Shown: positions 42,549 through 52,171, numbered from the stretch's first letter. The stretch: 64,000 nucleotides of DNA from Pseudomonas tumuqii (GCF_013184545.1 NZ_JAAOJA010000007.1:62001-126000), one strand, 5' to 3'. A program made the numbers and translations. Notes: generated from the sequence alone by a model not told the origin.

Positions 42549-43486
42549 CTGCCATGCGCGTCCTGATCGGCGAAACCGAACATCTCCGCTATGCCGAGCT
42601 GCTGCGCCAGGCGGCGCCCGAGCTCGAGCTGCACGGCAGTGCCGACCCGCTCGAACTGGCGCACTGGGCGGGTAGCTGTCCGCTCTGGCTCGGCCAGCCG
42701 GATCTGCTCGCGCCCCTGCTGGCTCAGGGCCGCCGGCCGCAATGGCTGCAATCGACCTGGGCCGGCATCACGCCGCTGCTGGCCGCCGATCTGCCGCGCG
42801 ATTACCAGTTGAGCCGCGCGGTCGGCATCTTCGGCCAGGTAATGGCCGAGTACGTGCTGTGTCACCTGCTGGCCCACGAACGCCAGCTGTTCGCCCGCCT
42901 GGCCGCCCAGGTCGAACAGCGCTGGGACAACCGCCTGCCGCAGAGCCTGGCCGGGCGCCGGGCGCTGATCGTCGGCAGCGGCGACATCGGCCTGAGCGTG
43001 GCGCACTTTCTCGCCCCCTTCGGCATCGAGTTGTACGGCGTGGCCAGTCGCGCGCGCGTGCTGGCGCCTTTTCTCGAAGTGGCCGGGCTCGATAAGCTGC
43101 CGCGCCTGGCCAGCCAGGCCGACTACCTGATCAACCTGTTGCCGGACACTCCGGCCACCCGCGACATCTATGACGCCGCGCTGTTCGCCCGGCTCAAGCC
43201 CGGCGCGCTGCTGATCAACGCCGGCCGTGGTGTGGCGGTGGTCGATGCCGACCTGGTCACGGCGCTGCAGCAGGGCCAATTGGCCGGCGCGGTGATCGAC
43301 GTCTGCCGCCAGGAGCCGCTGCCCGCCGGCCATCCGTTCTGGAGCGCGCCGCGCCTGTTGCTCACCGGGCACAGCGCCGCACCGACCGAGCCGCGGCTGA
43401 TGGTGCAGTTGTTCGTCGACAATCTGCGGCGTTACCAGGCGGGTAGCCAGCCGCACGGCGCCGTGGATTTTGCCCGCGGTTATTGA
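42545..43486 (+). CDS. D-2-hydroxyacid dehydrogenase (glyoxylate/hydroxypyruvate reductase-like)
   Basis: A 313-residue NAD(P)-dependent enzyme. The nucleotide site is [17 protein letters not shown], followed by [30 protein letters not shown] and [17 protein letters not shown]; catalytic Arg and Glu lie in these last two motifs and the His in LTGHSAAP. The usual GxGxxG is G-S-G-D-I-G. Substrate unknown. It is the last gene of the rnd-ycgL run. Confidence 0.9.
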   Translation: MTAMRVLIGETEHLRYAELLRQAAPELELHGSADPLELAHWAGSCPLWLGQPDLLAPLLAQGRRPQWLQSTWAGITPLLAADLPRDYQLSRAVGIFGQVMAEYVLCHLLAHERQLFARLAAQVEQRWDNRLPQSLAGRRALIVGSGDIGLSVAHFLAPFGIELYGVASRARVLAPFLEVAGLDKLPRLASQADYLINLLPDTPATRDIYDAALFARLKPGALLINAGRGVAVVDADLVTALQQGQLAGAVIDVCRQEPLPAGHPFWSAPRLLLTGHSAAPTEPRLMVQLFVDNLRRYQAGSQPHGAVDFARGY

Positions 43487-43525
43487 GTCGCGCTGATGAG
43501 CGCGGTCCCCGGATTGCGGGTGGGT

Positions 43526-43583
43526 AGGGTGCGCCGTGCGCACCATCGTGCAGACACCTGGTGCGCACGGCGCACCCTACGCT
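43526..43583. repeat. Inverted repeat GTAGGGTGCGCCGTGCGCACCA
   Basis: Left arm GTAGGGTGCGCCGTGCGCAC and right arm GTGCGCACGGCGCACCCTAC are reverse complements about 18 bases apart. A single arm occurs at 60840. Confidence 0.85.
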
Positions 43584-43686
43584 GGCGTGTTGCCGCCACA
43601 ACGCCGCCATTCGGCCCGCCGGCCTTGGCCTTGGGCAGGCGGCGCGCTAGACTGCCGGCCTTTTCGCCAGTCACCGTACCCTCGCC

Positions 43687-44136
43687 ATGGCCGCCAAAGT
43701 CGAACCCTTCTGGAAACGCAAAACCCTCGAGCAACTCGATCAGGACGAGTGGGAGTCGCTGTGCGATGGCTGCGGCCTGTGCTGCCTGCAAAAACTCGAG
43801 GATGACGATGACGGCAGCGTCTATTACACGCGCATCGCCTGCAAGCTGCTCGACCTGAAGAGCTGCCGCTGCACGGACTACGGCAATCGCCGCTTGTCCG
43901 TGCCCGATTGCATCCAGCTCACCCCGGCCCAGGCCGACCAGTTCCAGTGGCTGCCGCCGACCTGCGCCTATCGCCTGGTCAGCGAGGGCAAGGATCTGCT
44001 GTTGTGGCATCACCTGGTCTGCGGCGATCCGGAGCAGGTGCATCAGCAGCGCATTTCCCAGTCCGGGCGCATGCTCAGCGAAAACAGCGTGGCCGAGGAC
44101 GATTGGGAAGAGCACCTGATTTTCCGCGCCGGCTGA
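43687..44136 (+). CDS. YcgN-family cysteine-cluster protein (UPF0260)
   Basis: A 149-residue protein beginning with a basic helix and carrying conserved Cys residues: [42 protein letters not shown] and LPPTCAYRL. The pattern suggests binding of zinc or an iron-sulfur cluster. Function of the family is not known. Monocistronic. Confidence 0.92.
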   Translation: MAAKVEPFWKRKTLEQLDQDEWESLCDGCGLCCLQKLEDDDDGSVYYTRIACKLLDLKSCRCTDYGNRRLSVPDCIQLTPAQADQFQWLPPTCAYRLVSEGKDLLLWHHLVCGDPEQVHQQRISQSGRMLSENSVAEDDWEEHLIFRAG

Positions 44137-44243
44137 GGCAGGCCGCGGTTTAAATAGTCATAACGATCTGCTGATAGTGAATTGCATGACCTATATCCGG
44201 TCTATGTACTGCACTGACCCGCCCCGCCAAGGAAATGCCCATC

Positions 44244-45479
44244 ATGATGATCCGCCGCAGCTTGTTGTCCGCCTTACTGTTGAGCCTGTGCGCACCGCTC
44301 TGGGCGGCGCAGAAGGTCGACCTGGATTACCACGTGCGTTTTCTGCCGGAGAGCGATCAGGCCGAAGTCAGCCTGACCCTGGGGGATGGCGAACGCGTGC
44401 GCAGCCTGGCGTTCAATCTGGGCGACAAGGGCTATTACAGCGACTTCAGCGGCGATGGCGAGTGGACCCAGGAAAGCCCCGAGCTCGGTGTCTGGAAGCC
44501 AGGCAAAGGCGTGACGAAGCTGACCTATCGCGTGCAGATCAGCCATCCCCACCCGAGTCTGGAGAATCGCTTCAACGCACGCATGACCGAGGACTGGGCT
44601 TTGCTGCGCGGCGACGATCTGGTACCCAGCGCCCTGTTGCGCCAGCAGGACAAGACCGAGCTGGTCGCGCGCCTGCAGTTCGAGTTGCCCAAGGGCTGGC
44701 GCGGCGTCGAGACCGGTTGGCCGCGGATCGGCAAGGACAAGTTCCGCATCGACAACCCGCAGCGCAAGTTCGATCGCCCGACCGGCTGGATCATCGCCGG
44801 CAAGATAGGCACACGCCGCGCCAAGCTCGGCGAGACCGATGTGACCATCGCCGCGCCGGTTGGCGAGGGCATGCGCCGCATGGACATTCTTACCCTGCTG
44901 ACCTTCGTCTGGCCGGAAGCCCAGGCGGTGTTCCCGCGTGATCCGGCCAAGTTGCTGATCGTCGGTGCCGGCGATCCGATGTGGCGCGGCGGCCTGTCGG
45001 CGCCCAATTCCTATTACATGCACACCGATCGCCCGCTGGTCAGCGAAAACGGCACCAGTTCACTGGTGCACGAACTGGTGCACGTGTTCAGCCGCATCCA
45101 GGCGCGCGATCGCAGCGACTGGATCACCGAGGGGCTGGCCGAGTACTACGCTATCGAACTGGTACGCCGCGCGGGAGGCTTGAGCGAAGAGCGCTACCAG
45201 AAAGTCCGCGAGCAACAGGTCGAGTGGAGCAAATCGGTGAAGAGCCTGCGCAGCGCTAATGCCAGCGGTGCGGTGACCGCCCGCGCGGTCTTGCTGTTGC
45301 AGGAACTGGATCGGGAAATCCGCCAGAAGACCAAGGGCAGTACCGAGCCACGCTCGCTGGACGATGTCACCCGTGGCCTGATGCGCCTGGACAAGGCCAG
45401 CACCAAGGACTTCATCGAGATCAGCGAGAATGTGATGGGCGGCGCTTCCGAGGTGCTCGACAGCAAGCTGCTGAAGTAG
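44244..45479 (+). CDS. Secreted M61-glycyl-aminopeptidase-like zinc peptidase
   Basis: A protein of about 411 residues with a signal peptide (RRSLLSALLLSLCAPLWAAQ). The zinc motif HELVH is at residues 276-280 and the third ligand is in WITEGLAEYYAIEL, i.e. HExxH-x(n)-E as in gluzincins of the M61 type; a beta-sandwich precedes it. No PDZ domain is seen. Likely periplasmic. ATG at 44244 is chosen because AAGGA is too close to the ATG at 44235. Confidence 0.8.
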   Translation: MMIRRSLLSALLLSLCAPLWAAQKVDLDYHVRFLPESDQAEVSLTLGDGERVRSLAFNLGDKGYYSDFSGDGEWTQESPELGVWKPGKGVTKLTYRVQISHPHPSLENRFNARMTEDWALLRGDDLVPSALLRQQDKTELVARLQFELPKGWRGVETGWPRIGKDKFRIDNPQRKFDRPTGWIIAGKIGTRRAKLGETDVTIAAPVGEGMRRMDILTLLTFVWPEAQAVFPRDPAKLLIVGAGDPMWRGGLSAPNSYYMHTDRPLVSENGTSSLVHELVHVFSRIQARDRSDWITEGLAEYYAIELVRRAGGLSEERYQKVREQQVEWSKSVKSLRSANASGAVTARAVLLLQELDREIRQKTKGSTEPRSLDDVTRGLMRLDKASTKDFIEISENVMGGASEVLDSKLLK

Positions 45480-45496
45480 CGCCTGCGCCGGATGGT

Positions 45497-45964
45497 TTAG
45501 AATTTGGGCCCCGACTTGGTGTTGTTGCCCTTGGCCATGCGGTCGTAGAGCACCACATTGACCGTGGCCGCCAGGTTCATGCAGCCCTGGGTGGGGATGT
45601 AGATCACATCCTCGCACCAGGCGCGTATCTCTTTGTTCAGCGAGCCGTCTTCCGGGCCGAAGATGTAGATCGCCCGATCCGGGTGGGTGTACTGCGGCAG
45701 CGGCCGCGCGCCTTCGACCAGTTCCACCGCGACCGGTGTGCAGCCCAGCGGGATGATCTTCTGCAGATCATCGATGCCGATCAGCGGAATATCCTGGAAG
45801 ACCTTCTTGGTATCGGTGACGAAGTCGCGGGCATGCTCGTAGCGGGTGCCGGTGTAGAACACCGAGGCCGCGCCATAGCAACCGGCGGCGCGCATCACCG
45901 CACCGACGTTCTCCGGGGATTTCGGGTTGAATAAACCGATGCAGCTGTATCGTTTGTTCGCCAC
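45497..45964 (-). CDS. TrmH-family (SPOUT) RNA methyltransferase
   Basis: A 155-residue enzyme of the SPOUT class. Motifs are LFNPKSPENVGAVMRAAGC (motif 1), AIYIFGPEDGSLNKE (motif 2) and IPTQGCMNLAATVNVVLYDRM (motif 3, the knot), which bind SAM and modify 2'-OH of RNA. The short form resembles TrmL-like proteins; the RNA target is not certain. The start codon is GTG. Confidence 0.9.
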   Translation of the reverse strand: MANKRYSCIGLFNPKSPENVGAVMRAAGCYGAASVFYTGTRYEHARDFVTDTKKVFQDIPLIGIDDLQKIIPLGCTPVAVELVEGARPLPQYTHPDRAIYIFGPEDGSLNKEIRAWCEDVIYIPTQGCMNLAATVNVVLYDRMAKGNNTKSGPKF

Positions 45965-46264
45965 GAAGCAGGGCCTTTACGCAAAAGGCGGCAGTATAAG
46001 GCCTGGAGGCATTGCTGCCAGGGCAATCGGATGAAGCTGCATGGGGCTGATGGGATTAGGGGCTGATGAGATTACGGCATTGATTGGCCGACCGCCGATG
46101 GGTGTCGCTGCGCTCAAACCTACGCGGCCCGACGGATCGCCGCCCGCACCATCCTACAAAAGCCCCGATCGCGCAGATTGAGCGGTGATCCCGTAGGATG
46201 GCGTTGAGCGTAGCGATACCCATCACAGATCACCCGGTCGGTAGAGGGGTGCGGTGCCGCTACC
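45965..46264. repeat. Repeat-filled gap (GATGGGTATCGCTGCGCTCA family)
   Basis: GATGGGTGTCGCTGCGCTCA at 46097, GCCCGCACCATCCTACAAAA at 46142 and TGAGCGTAGCGATACCCATC at 46206 form an inverted pair around about 90 bases. No gene. Confidence 0.65.
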
Positions 46265-46639
46265 TCAGTCTTTGCTCTTCAGCAGGGCGGCCAGGTCGGC
46301 GAATGCCTTGTGGGTCGATTTCGGCCCCTGTGGGCTGGCGGTCGAGCCTTCGCTGAAGTACTGCTGGTCGGTGTAGCGCGCGTGCTCGTTATCGTGGCAA
46401 TACAGGCACAGCAACTCCCAGTTGGAACCGTCTTGCGGGTTGTTGTCGTGGTTGTGATCGCGGTGGTGCACGGTCAGTTCGCTCAGGCGCTTGCCGGAAA
46501 ATTCCCGGGCGCAACGGCCGCAGACATGCGGGTACATCTTCAGGGCTTTATCCCGGTAGCCTTCCTCGCGACTGCGCTGGGCATCGGCGAGGATGCGGTC
46601 GAGCTTGGCGGTAGGCGAGGGTGATTTGTCCGTGCTCAT
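46265..46639 (-). CDS. yajD: HNH nuclease-like protein (YajD type)
   Basis: A 124-residue protein. The HNH core is YPHVCGRCAREFSGKRLSE, LTVHHRDHNHDNNPQDGSNW and LLCLYCHDNEHARYTD, with two CxxC zinc pairs and the catalytic HH. Length and flanks match YajD. A role in DNA cleavage is expected but not demonstrated for the family. Single gene. Confidence 0.9.
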   Translation of the reverse strand: MSTDKSPSPTAKLDRILADAQRSREEGYRDKALKMYPHVCGRCAREFSGKRLSELTVHHRDHNHDNNPQDGSNWELLCLYCHDNEHARYTDQQYFSEGSTASPQGPKSTHKAFADLAALLKSKD

Positions 46640-46768
46640 GGCTTGTCTCGTGGCGGTATGCTGATGCCGACAGTGTAGCCCTGCCGATGGTCGGCGAAAA
46701 CAGCCGCAAGGGCACTTGTCGGCGGTGCGTGCAGCCCAATGCCCAAGAGTCTCGCGAAAGAGAGGTGG

Positions 46769-47098
46769 ATGATGCGCCTGACCAGCGTGCTACTGCTGTG
46801 CCTGACGGTCCTGTGCGGCGCGGCGATTCAGGCGCGGGATTACCCCGCGTCGACGCCCCGGGAGCGGTCTTCCGGCTCGCCCGGTACCGCCACGCCGCAG
46901 CCCTTCACCCAGCCGCAGCCGCGCAACCTGCCGACTCCGGCGCCGAAAACTCCACCGCTGCTCAACGACGGTACGGGCTACAAGGCCACGCCACCTGACG
47001 GCTCCCTGGCTCCGCCAGATGGCGAGTTGCCGCTGCTGGAGCAGCAGCGCCAGCGCAACAGTCAGGGCTTGCCGGGTAGTCGCAAGGGTAGCGATTGA
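46769..47098 (+). CDS. Small secreted proline-rich protein of unknown function
   Basis: A 109-residue product with a signal peptide (MMRLTSVLLLCLTVLCGAAIQA) and a disordered Pro/Gln/Thr-rich body (PQPFTQPQPRNLPTPAPK). GAGAGGTGG precedes the ATG at 46769. No cysteine or catalytic motif in the mature part. It is probably exported to the periplasm. I do not recognise the family. Confidence 0.7.
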   Translation: MMRLTSVLLLCLTVLCGAAIQARDYPASTPRERSSGSPGTATPQPFTQPQPRNLPTPAPKTPPLLNDGTGYKATPPDGSLAPPDGELPLLEQQRQRNSQGLPGSRKGSD

Positions 47099-47232
47099 AC
47101 TCGCCCAGGGGGCGGTCGTCCTCACGCTGGAGTGTGGAGACGATCATGAAATTCGCTGCCAGCACCAACGCCTTCCCGGATTGCGCTGACGCTTATGTGG
47201 GCTACTCCATTGAATGAGCGGCGATGCGTACG

Positions 47233-47333
47233 ACTATCGATGGGTATCGCTGCGCTCAACGCCATCCTACGGGGCAGCGATATCGGGCTCTTGTAGGATG
47301 TGGTTGAGCGCAGCGATACCCATCAAGCCGCTG
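47233..47333. repeat. Inverted repeat of the GATGGGTATCGCTGCGCTCA family
   Basis: GATGGGTATCGCTGCGCTCA (47238) with CGCCATCCTACGGGG faces TTGTAGGATGTGGTTGAGCG and CAGCGATACCCATC (ending 47327). It precedes the stop of ptrB. Confidence 0.8.
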
Positions 47334-47339
47334 TGCCGG

Positions 47340-49430
47340 TTACCCCAGCTGGAACACCTTGAGCAGGAAGGCGTACTCCAGCGCCACATCCCTGAGCGCC
47401 TGGTAGCGTCCGCTCATGCCGCCGTGGCCGGCATCGAGGTCGGTCTTGAGCAGCAGCAGGTTGCTGTCGGTCTTGTGCGCGCGCAGCTTGGCCACCCATT
47501 TGGCCGCCTCCCAATATTGCACGCGGCTGTCGTTGTAGCCGGCCACGGCGAGGATCGCCGGGTAGGCCTGGGGTTTGACGTTCTCGTAGGGGGCGTAGCT
47601 TTTGATCCGCTCGAACACCTCGGGAGCGTGTGGGTCGCCCCATTCGTCGTACTCGGTGACGGTCAGCGGCAGGTCGGGGTTCTGCATGGTGTTGAGCACG
47701 TCGACGAAGGGCACCTCGGCGATGGCCGCGGCAAACAGCTCCGGGCGCTGGTTGAGCACCGCGCCGATCAGCAGGCCGCCGGCGCTACCGCCGCTGATGG
47801 CGAGCTGGGCCGGGCTGGTGTAGCCGCTGGCGATCAGGTGCTCGGCGCAGGCGATGAAGTCGCTGAAGCTGTTGTGCTTGTGTTCCAGCTTGCCGGCGCG
47901 GTACCAGGCCTCGCCCAGCTCGCCGCCGCCGCGCACATGGGCGATGGCGAAGACGAACCCGCGCTCGAGCAGGCTCAGGCGCGCATGGGAGAACCAGGGG
48001 TCGAGGCTTTCGCCGTAGGCGCCGTAGCCGTAGAGGTAGAGCGGGGCGGGTTTGTTGACCCTCACCCCCGGTCCCTCTCCCAGAGGGAGAGGGGAGGCAA
48101 TGAGCATCTCACGCTTGGCCACCAGGCTGATGGGCACCTGGGTGCCGTCCGGCGCGGTGGCCCAGAGGCGCTGGCTGACATAATCGTCGGCGTCGAACGG
48201 GCCCAGCACCGGGGTTTCCTTGAGCACCTGCTGGGCGCCGTCGGCGAGGCTCAGTTGGCGGATCTGCGCCGGGCGGTTGAGCGCCTCGTAGCGCAGGCGA
48301 ATCACCGGGCTGGCGAACTCCAGGGTATCCTGCACGTACAGGCTGTAGGCCGCATCCGGCAGCTTCACCCGATAGGCTTGCTGGCCCCGGGCGTGCACCT
48401 CGATGATCGGCAGGCCGCCCTCGCGCAAGCTGAGGGTCAGCGCGCTGTCGTTCAGGCTCACGCCTTCGAGCATCACCTGCGGGTCATGGCTGCGCAGTTC
48501 GCTCCAGCGCTCGCGGGTCGGCGTCTGCGCGGCGGCGCTGCCTTCCTTGACGCAGTAGAGGGCGAAGTTGATCCCGCTCTGGTTGCTGCGGATCAGCCAG
48601 GCCCAGTCGCCCTCGACCTTGCCGTGGTCGACGTAATACTCATGGCCTTCCTCGCGCGGCGCCAGGCAGCTGAACGCGGCCTCCGGCGTGTCGGCATCCA
48701 GCACCCAGGCTTCGCTGGTGGTCTTGCTGTTGAGCAGCAGCACCAGCTGGCGCTCGGAACTGGCGCGGTAGCAGTTGAGGAAGAAGCGCCCGTCGGTTTC
48801 ATGGAACACCAGCTCGGCCGCATCGCTGCCGAGGCGATGGCGATACAGCTTGTGCGGGCGATGGCAGTCGTCCAGCTCGCCGAAAAACAGGGTCTGGCTG
48901 TCGTTGGCCCAGGTCATGCTGCCGTCGCAGTCGGCGAACGGCAGCTGGCTGATCGCGCCGGTGCTCAGCTCCTTGACGAACAGCTGGTAAACCTCGTCGC
49001 CGCTGGTGTCCAGGCTGTAGGCCAGGCGCTGGTGATCCTGGCTGACGCTGAAGGTGCCGAGCGAGAGAAAACCGCCGTCCGCCAGGGCGTTGGGGTCGAG
49101 CAGCAATTGCTCGGCGCCTTCATCGACATCGAGCGAAGCGTCGACCGGGCGCGGGCAGCGATAGTAACGCGGGTATTCGTCGCCGGCGGTGGTGCGCTGG
49201 TAATAGAGCCAGGGGCCCCAGGGCGAAGGCAGCGACAGGTCGGTCTCGCGGATGCGCCCCTTGATCTCCTGGAACAGCGCCTCGCGCAGCTCGCGTTGCT
49301 CTGCCAGCTCGGCCTCCAGGTAGGTATTTTCCGCCTTGAGATACTCGAGCACGTCCTCGGCGTCGCGCTTCTCCAGCCAGCGGTAAGGGTCGGCAGCGTT
49401 CTCGGTGCGGGCGATGGGGGCGAGGGGCAT
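47340..49430 (-). CDS. ptrB: Oligopeptidase B (S9 prolyl-oligopeptidase family)
   Basis: A 696-residue serine peptidase that cleaves small peptides after basic residues. The N-terminal propeller begins DPYRWLEKRDAEDVLEYLKAEN; the hydrolase domain has the nucleophile in AISGGSAGGLLIGAVLNQ, the Asp in VAGYNDSRVQYWEA and the His in DLDAGHGGMSGRY. Start at 49430. Odd: residues about 443-457 read SPLPLGEGPGVRVNK, translated from an inserted palindromic CCCTCTCCC element at the inter-domain boundary, in frame. Cytoplasmic. Confidence 0.94.
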   Translation of the reverse strand: MPLAPIARTENAADPYRWLEKRDAEDVLEYLKAENTYLEAELAEQRELREALFQEIKGRIRETDLSLPSPWGPWLYYQRTTAGDEYPRYYRCPRPVDASLDVDEGAEQLLLDPNALADGGFLSLGTFSVSQDHQRLAYSLDTSGDEVYQLFVKELSTGAISQLPFADCDGSMTWANDSQTLFFGELDDCHRPHKLYRHRLGSDAAELVFHETDGRFFLNCYRASSERQLVLLLNSKTTSEAWVLDADTPEAAFSCLAPREEGHEYYVDHGKVEGDWAWLIRSNQSGINFALYCVKEGSAAAQTPTRERWSELRSHDPQVMLEGVSLNDSALTLSLREGGLPIIEVHARGQQAYRVKLPDAAYSLYVQDTLEFASPVIRLRYEALNRPAQIRQLSLADGAQQVLKETPVLGPFDADDYVSQRLWATAPDGTQVPISLVAKREMLIASPLPLGEGPGVRVNKPAPLYLYGYGAYGESLDPWFSHARLSLLERGFVFAIAHVRGGGELGEAWYRAGKLEHKHNSFSDFIACAEHLIASGYTSPAQLAISGGSAGGLLIGAVLNQRPELFAAAIAEVPFVDVLNTMQNPDLPLTVTEYDEWGDPHAPEVFERIKSYAPYENVKPQAYPAILAVAGYNDSRVQYWEAAKWVAKLRAHKTDSNLLLLKTDLDAGHGGMSGRYQALRDVALEYAFLLKVFQLG
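48058..48102. repeat. CCCTCTCCC palindromic element inserted in frame in ptrB
   Basis: CCTCACCCCCGGTCCCTCTC and then CCAGAGGGAGAGGGGAGG: the CCTCTCCC/GGGAGAGG core is palindromic. It encodes the SPLPLGEGPGVRV peptide on the minus strand. A longer related element lies in the gene at 60945. Confidence 0.8.
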
Positions 49431-49582
49431 CTGGTAACTCCAATTCTGTACGGTCGGCAGTCGGACCACGGAAAAGCCGTTATCATAAGCCGCACTGCGT
49501 CAGCAGGCCGTTGAAAAATGCAGCCTTCATTCGCTGCGCTTATCAACGGCCCAGCCCCGTCATGTTCAGAGATCCGCGCTTT

Positions 49583-50068
49583 ATGACCGAGAACGACTAT
49601 TTATTTGCCTGGGGCGTCTATGCCGTCGCTGCCCTGGGTTGCCTGCTGGTGTGGTTCCGCATGACCCGCTGGATGTGGCGTTACCTGCGCGAACCCCTGC
49701 GCTTGCTGGCGGCGGTGCTGCTGTTCAGCCCGACCGCCGTCGACCCGGGCAAAGAAGAGGTGCTCGCCCCGGCGATTGCCATCACCGCGCTGGATCTGCT
49801 GTTGGATGTGGGCTCCAGCGTCTGGCGCGCAGTGGCCGATCTGGCCATGTACGGCCTGTTCGCATTTGCCCTGTATGTGCTGTTCGTGGCCATTCGTTGG
49901 CCCCTGGAGCGCTGGTGGAAGGGGCTGCGTGGCCCGCAACCGCAACCGGATGACGAGAACGCGCCGACCCTGCGCGAGATCATGCAACGCGAGAACGACG
50001 AACCTGCCGATGGCCGTTATGGGCAGGCGACTGGTGCTCGCCGCTTGCGCGTCGAACCGCGGCTTTGA
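49583..50068 (+). CDS. Hypothetical inner-membrane protein
   Basis: A 161-residue protein starting MTENDYLFAWGVYAVAALGC. Three membrane segments are likely (YLFAWGVYAVAALGCLLVWF, LLAAVLLFSPTAVD region, and AMYGLFAFALYVLFVAIRW), with a charged C-terminal tail (PTLREIMQRENDEP). Start at 49583 is uncertain; an ATG seven codons earlier exists. Divergent from ptrB. Family unknown to me, though a neighbour of ptrB in other pseudomonads as I recall. Confidence 0.75.
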   Translation: MTENDYLFAWGVYAVAALGCLLVWFRMTRWMWRYLREPLRLLAAVLLFSPTAVDPGKEEVLAPAIAITALDLLLDVGSSVWRAVADLAMYGLFAFALYVLFVAIRWPLERWWKGLRGPQPQPDDENAPTLREIMQRENDEPADGRYGQATGARRLRVEPRL

Positions 50069-50129
50069 GCAGATTCCTCGTAGCTGAATGACCAGACGTC
50101 CCCCCTATAGATTACGGATTTCGGGGATC

Positions 50130-50345
50130 AAGATCGTGGATGAGCGTAGCGATACCCCTCAAGCGAGTTATGCCTGTACTCGGTGGCATGGTCACTATCG
50201 CTGATGGGTTACGGCGCGTTTGCTCTTGTTGCAACAGGCCTATTTGCGTGCGCCTAACCCATCCTACGGACTATAGGGCTACGGGTTTCGGGGGGCACAG
50301 TAGGATGGTGTTGAGCGTAGCGATACCCATCGGGGCGCCAGCAGG
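50130..50345. repeat. Composite repeat block
   Basis: Holds GGATGAGCGTAGCGATACCC, an inverted copy of the segment at 39650-39700 (CCTGTACTCGGTGGCATGGT then CACTATCGCTGATGGGTTAC), and TGTTGAGCGTAGCGATACCC at 50310. The region 50069-50488 has no gene. Confidence 0.7.
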
Positions 50346-50429
50346 TACAGCGCTATGATGGGTTCCGCCATGCAGAACATGCGGTCCTGCCGCACATCAC
50401 CTGGGTGGCTAACCTGTCCTACGGGCCTG

Positions 50430-50473
50430 GAGTCGTTCTCGCGACGGCGCTCGATATTGTCACAACCCCTGAG
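50430..50473. repeat. Right-half remnant of the TTGTGAAAA MITE
   Basis: GAGTCGTTCTCGCGACGGCG followed by CTCGATATTGTCACAACCCC and TGAG matches the end of the copy at 37765 (GGTCTCGCTACGGCGCTCGA). It ends 15 bases before the start codon of the amidotransferase gene. Confidence 0.65.
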
Positions 50474-50488
50474 TCGAGAGTTTTAACC

Positions 50489-51265
50489 ATGTGTGAATTG
50501 CTCGGCATGAGCGCCAATGTGCCCACCGACATCGTCTTCAGCTTTACCGGGTTGATGCGTCGCGGCGGCGGCACCGGGCCGCATCGCGACGGTTGGGGTA
50601 TCGGCTTCTATGAAGGGCGCGGCCTGCGCCTGTTCCAGGAACCGCGCGCCAGCAGCGAGTCGGAAGTGGCGCAACTGGTGCAGCGTTACCCGATCAAGAG
50701 CGAAGTGGTGATCGGCCATATCCGCCAGGCCAACGTTGGCAAGGTCTGCCTGGCCAATACTCATCCGTTCGTGCGCGAGTTGTGGGGGCGTAACTGGTGT
50801 TTCGCGCACAACGGCCAGTTGGCGGATTTTTCCCCGGCGCCGAGTTTCTATCGGCCGGTTGGCGACACCGACAGCGAGGCGGCTTTTTGCGCTCTGCTCA
50901 ACGATCTGCGCCAGGCCTTCCCGGAGCCGGTGGCGGTCGAGCTGTTCTTGCCCAGCCTGGTGGCTGCCTGTGCGGCCTATCGCAAATACGGCGTGTTCAA
51001 CTGCCTGCTCAGCGATGGCGACTGGTTATTCAGCTTCTGTTCGACCAAGCTGGCGCACATCACCCGGCGCGCGCCCTTTGGCCCGGCACAGTTGAAAGAC
51101 GCCGATGTGCGGGTGGATTTCCAGGCAGAGACTACGCCCGACGATGTGGTGACGGTGCTGGCCACCGAGCCCTTGACCGATAACGAGCGCTGGAACCTGT
51201 ATCGCCCGGGCGAATGGCGTCTGTGGCGGGGCGGCGAGTGCGTGGCTGAGGGCCTGACCGACTGA
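50489..51265 (+). CDS. Class II glutamine amidotransferase (YafJ-like)
   Basis: A 258-residue protein. The N-terminal nucleophile Cys2 (MCELLGMSAN) is typical of Ntn-type class II amidotransferases, with GPHRDGWGIGFYEGRG, VIGHIRQANVG and WCFAHNGQLADF as further active-site motifs. No synthase domain is attached, so its acceptor is unknown. MITE remnants flank both ends. Confidence 0.92.
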   Translation: MCELLGMSANVPTDIVFSFTGLMRRGGGTGPHRDGWGIGFYEGRGLRLFQEPRASSESEVAQLVQRYPIKSEVVIGHIRQANVGKVCLANTHPFVRELWGRNWCFAHNGQLADFSPAPSFYRPVGDTDSEAAFCALLNDLRQAFPEPVAVELFLPSLVAACAAYRKYGVFNCLLSDGDWLFSFCSTKLAHITRRAPFGPAQLKDADVRVDFQAETTPDDVVTVLATEPLTDNERWNLYRPGEWRLWRGGECVAEGLTD

Positions 51266-51285
51266 GCGGGCGGATAACTTGAAAT

Positions 51286-51379
51286 CAGAGCTTGTGAAAA
51301 TATCGAGCGCCGTCGCGAGACCGCCTCCGGGCGTTCGGAGGTGGCCGCAGTAGGTGAGAGTTTTTTCACAATCTTTCAG
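51286..51379. mobile_element. Internally deleted MITE copy (about 94 bp)
   Basis: Ends CAGAGCTTGTGAAAATATCG and GAGAGTTTTTTCACAATCTT are inverted repeats as in the long copies; the central hairpin is missing. Its right end abuts the GGGGAGG ribosome site of the next gene. Confidence 0.75.
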
Positions 51380-51389
51380 GGGAGGGGCG

Positions 51390-51914
51390 ATGTTCAGAAG
51401 CTATCTACGCTTGGCGCTGTTTGCCTTGGGCCTGTTGGTCGGCGTGCAGGTGCCGGGGTTTATCGAGGATTACAGCAAACGTGTCGAAGCGCACCGGCTG
51501 GAGTCCGAGCAGGGCCTGGCGGGTTTCCGCGAGACTGCCGCGCGCTTTTTCAACGGTGACCTGCAGGCGTTGGTGACCCACTATCAGGCCAGTAACGACC
51601 CGGTGATGCGCAGCGATGCACAGAGCGTGGGCTATCTGGTCGATCGCGCGAGTTTCCTCGAGTTGGAATGGCAGGCCATGCAAGGGCCCTGGTACGGCCA
51701 GGTCTGGCATCTGGCGACGGCCGCCGATCGCGAACTGATCGACGAAACCTACAGCGCCTACCGTTACCAGGTGCTGCTGGCGCCGCAAGCCATCGCCTGG
51801 GGCCTGGTATGCGCCTTGCTGTTGGCCTGGCTGGTGGAAAGCCTGTTGCTGCTGATCGGCATGCTGCTCGGCGTTGGCCGCAGCCAGAAGGTGCAGCAGC
51901 GGCACTGGCGTTAG
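51390..51914 (+). CDS. DUF2937-like membrane protein
   Basis: A 174-residue protein with membrane segments at both ends (YLRLALFALGLLVGVQVPGF and AIAWGLVCALLLAWLVESLL) and an intervening helical domain that starts FIEDYSKRVEAHRLESEQGL. This layout and the opening sequence match the DUF2937 family, whose role is unknown. GGGGAGG lies just upstream of ATG 51390. Confidence 0.78.
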   Translation: MFRSYLRLALFALGLLVGVQVPGFIEDYSKRVEAHRLESEQGLAGFRETAARFFNGDLQALVTHYQASNDPVMRSDAQSVGYLVDRASFLELEWQAMQGPWYGQVWHLATAADRELIDETYSAYRYQVLLAPQAIAWGLVCALLLAWLVESLLLLIGMLLGVGRSQKVQQRHWR

Positions 51915-52010
51915 GCGCCAATGCCCCGGCGCAACTCGCAATCCATTCGCCGCAGGCAATGCACCGTGGGTTTGGCGGTGCGACGCAAAAGCTGGCGGCC
52001 GGGTGATCTG

Positions 52011-52111
52011 TGATGGGTATCGCTGCGCTCAACGCCATCCTACGGGATCACCGCTCAATCAGCGCGATCGGGGCTTTTGTAGGATGTGGTTGAGCGCAGC
52101 GATACCCATCG
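52011..52111. repeat. Inverted repeat of the GATGGGTATCGCTGCGCTCA family
   Basis: TGATGGGTATCGCTGCGCTC at 52012 faces GAGCGCAGCGATACCCATCG ending 52111, around CGCCATCCTACGGGATCACC and TGTAGGATGTGGTT. Same layout as at 47233 and 55636. Confidence 0.85.
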
Positions 52112-52171
52112 GCGGTCGGCCAATCAATGCCGTAACCCCATCCCGCGGGGCTGCATCTTGAACCGCCCGAG

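Noticed and set aside
47214-49514. A 766-codon plus-strand open frame opposite ptrB
   Set aside because: Antisense shadow of oligopeptidase B; no domain signature or ribosome site.
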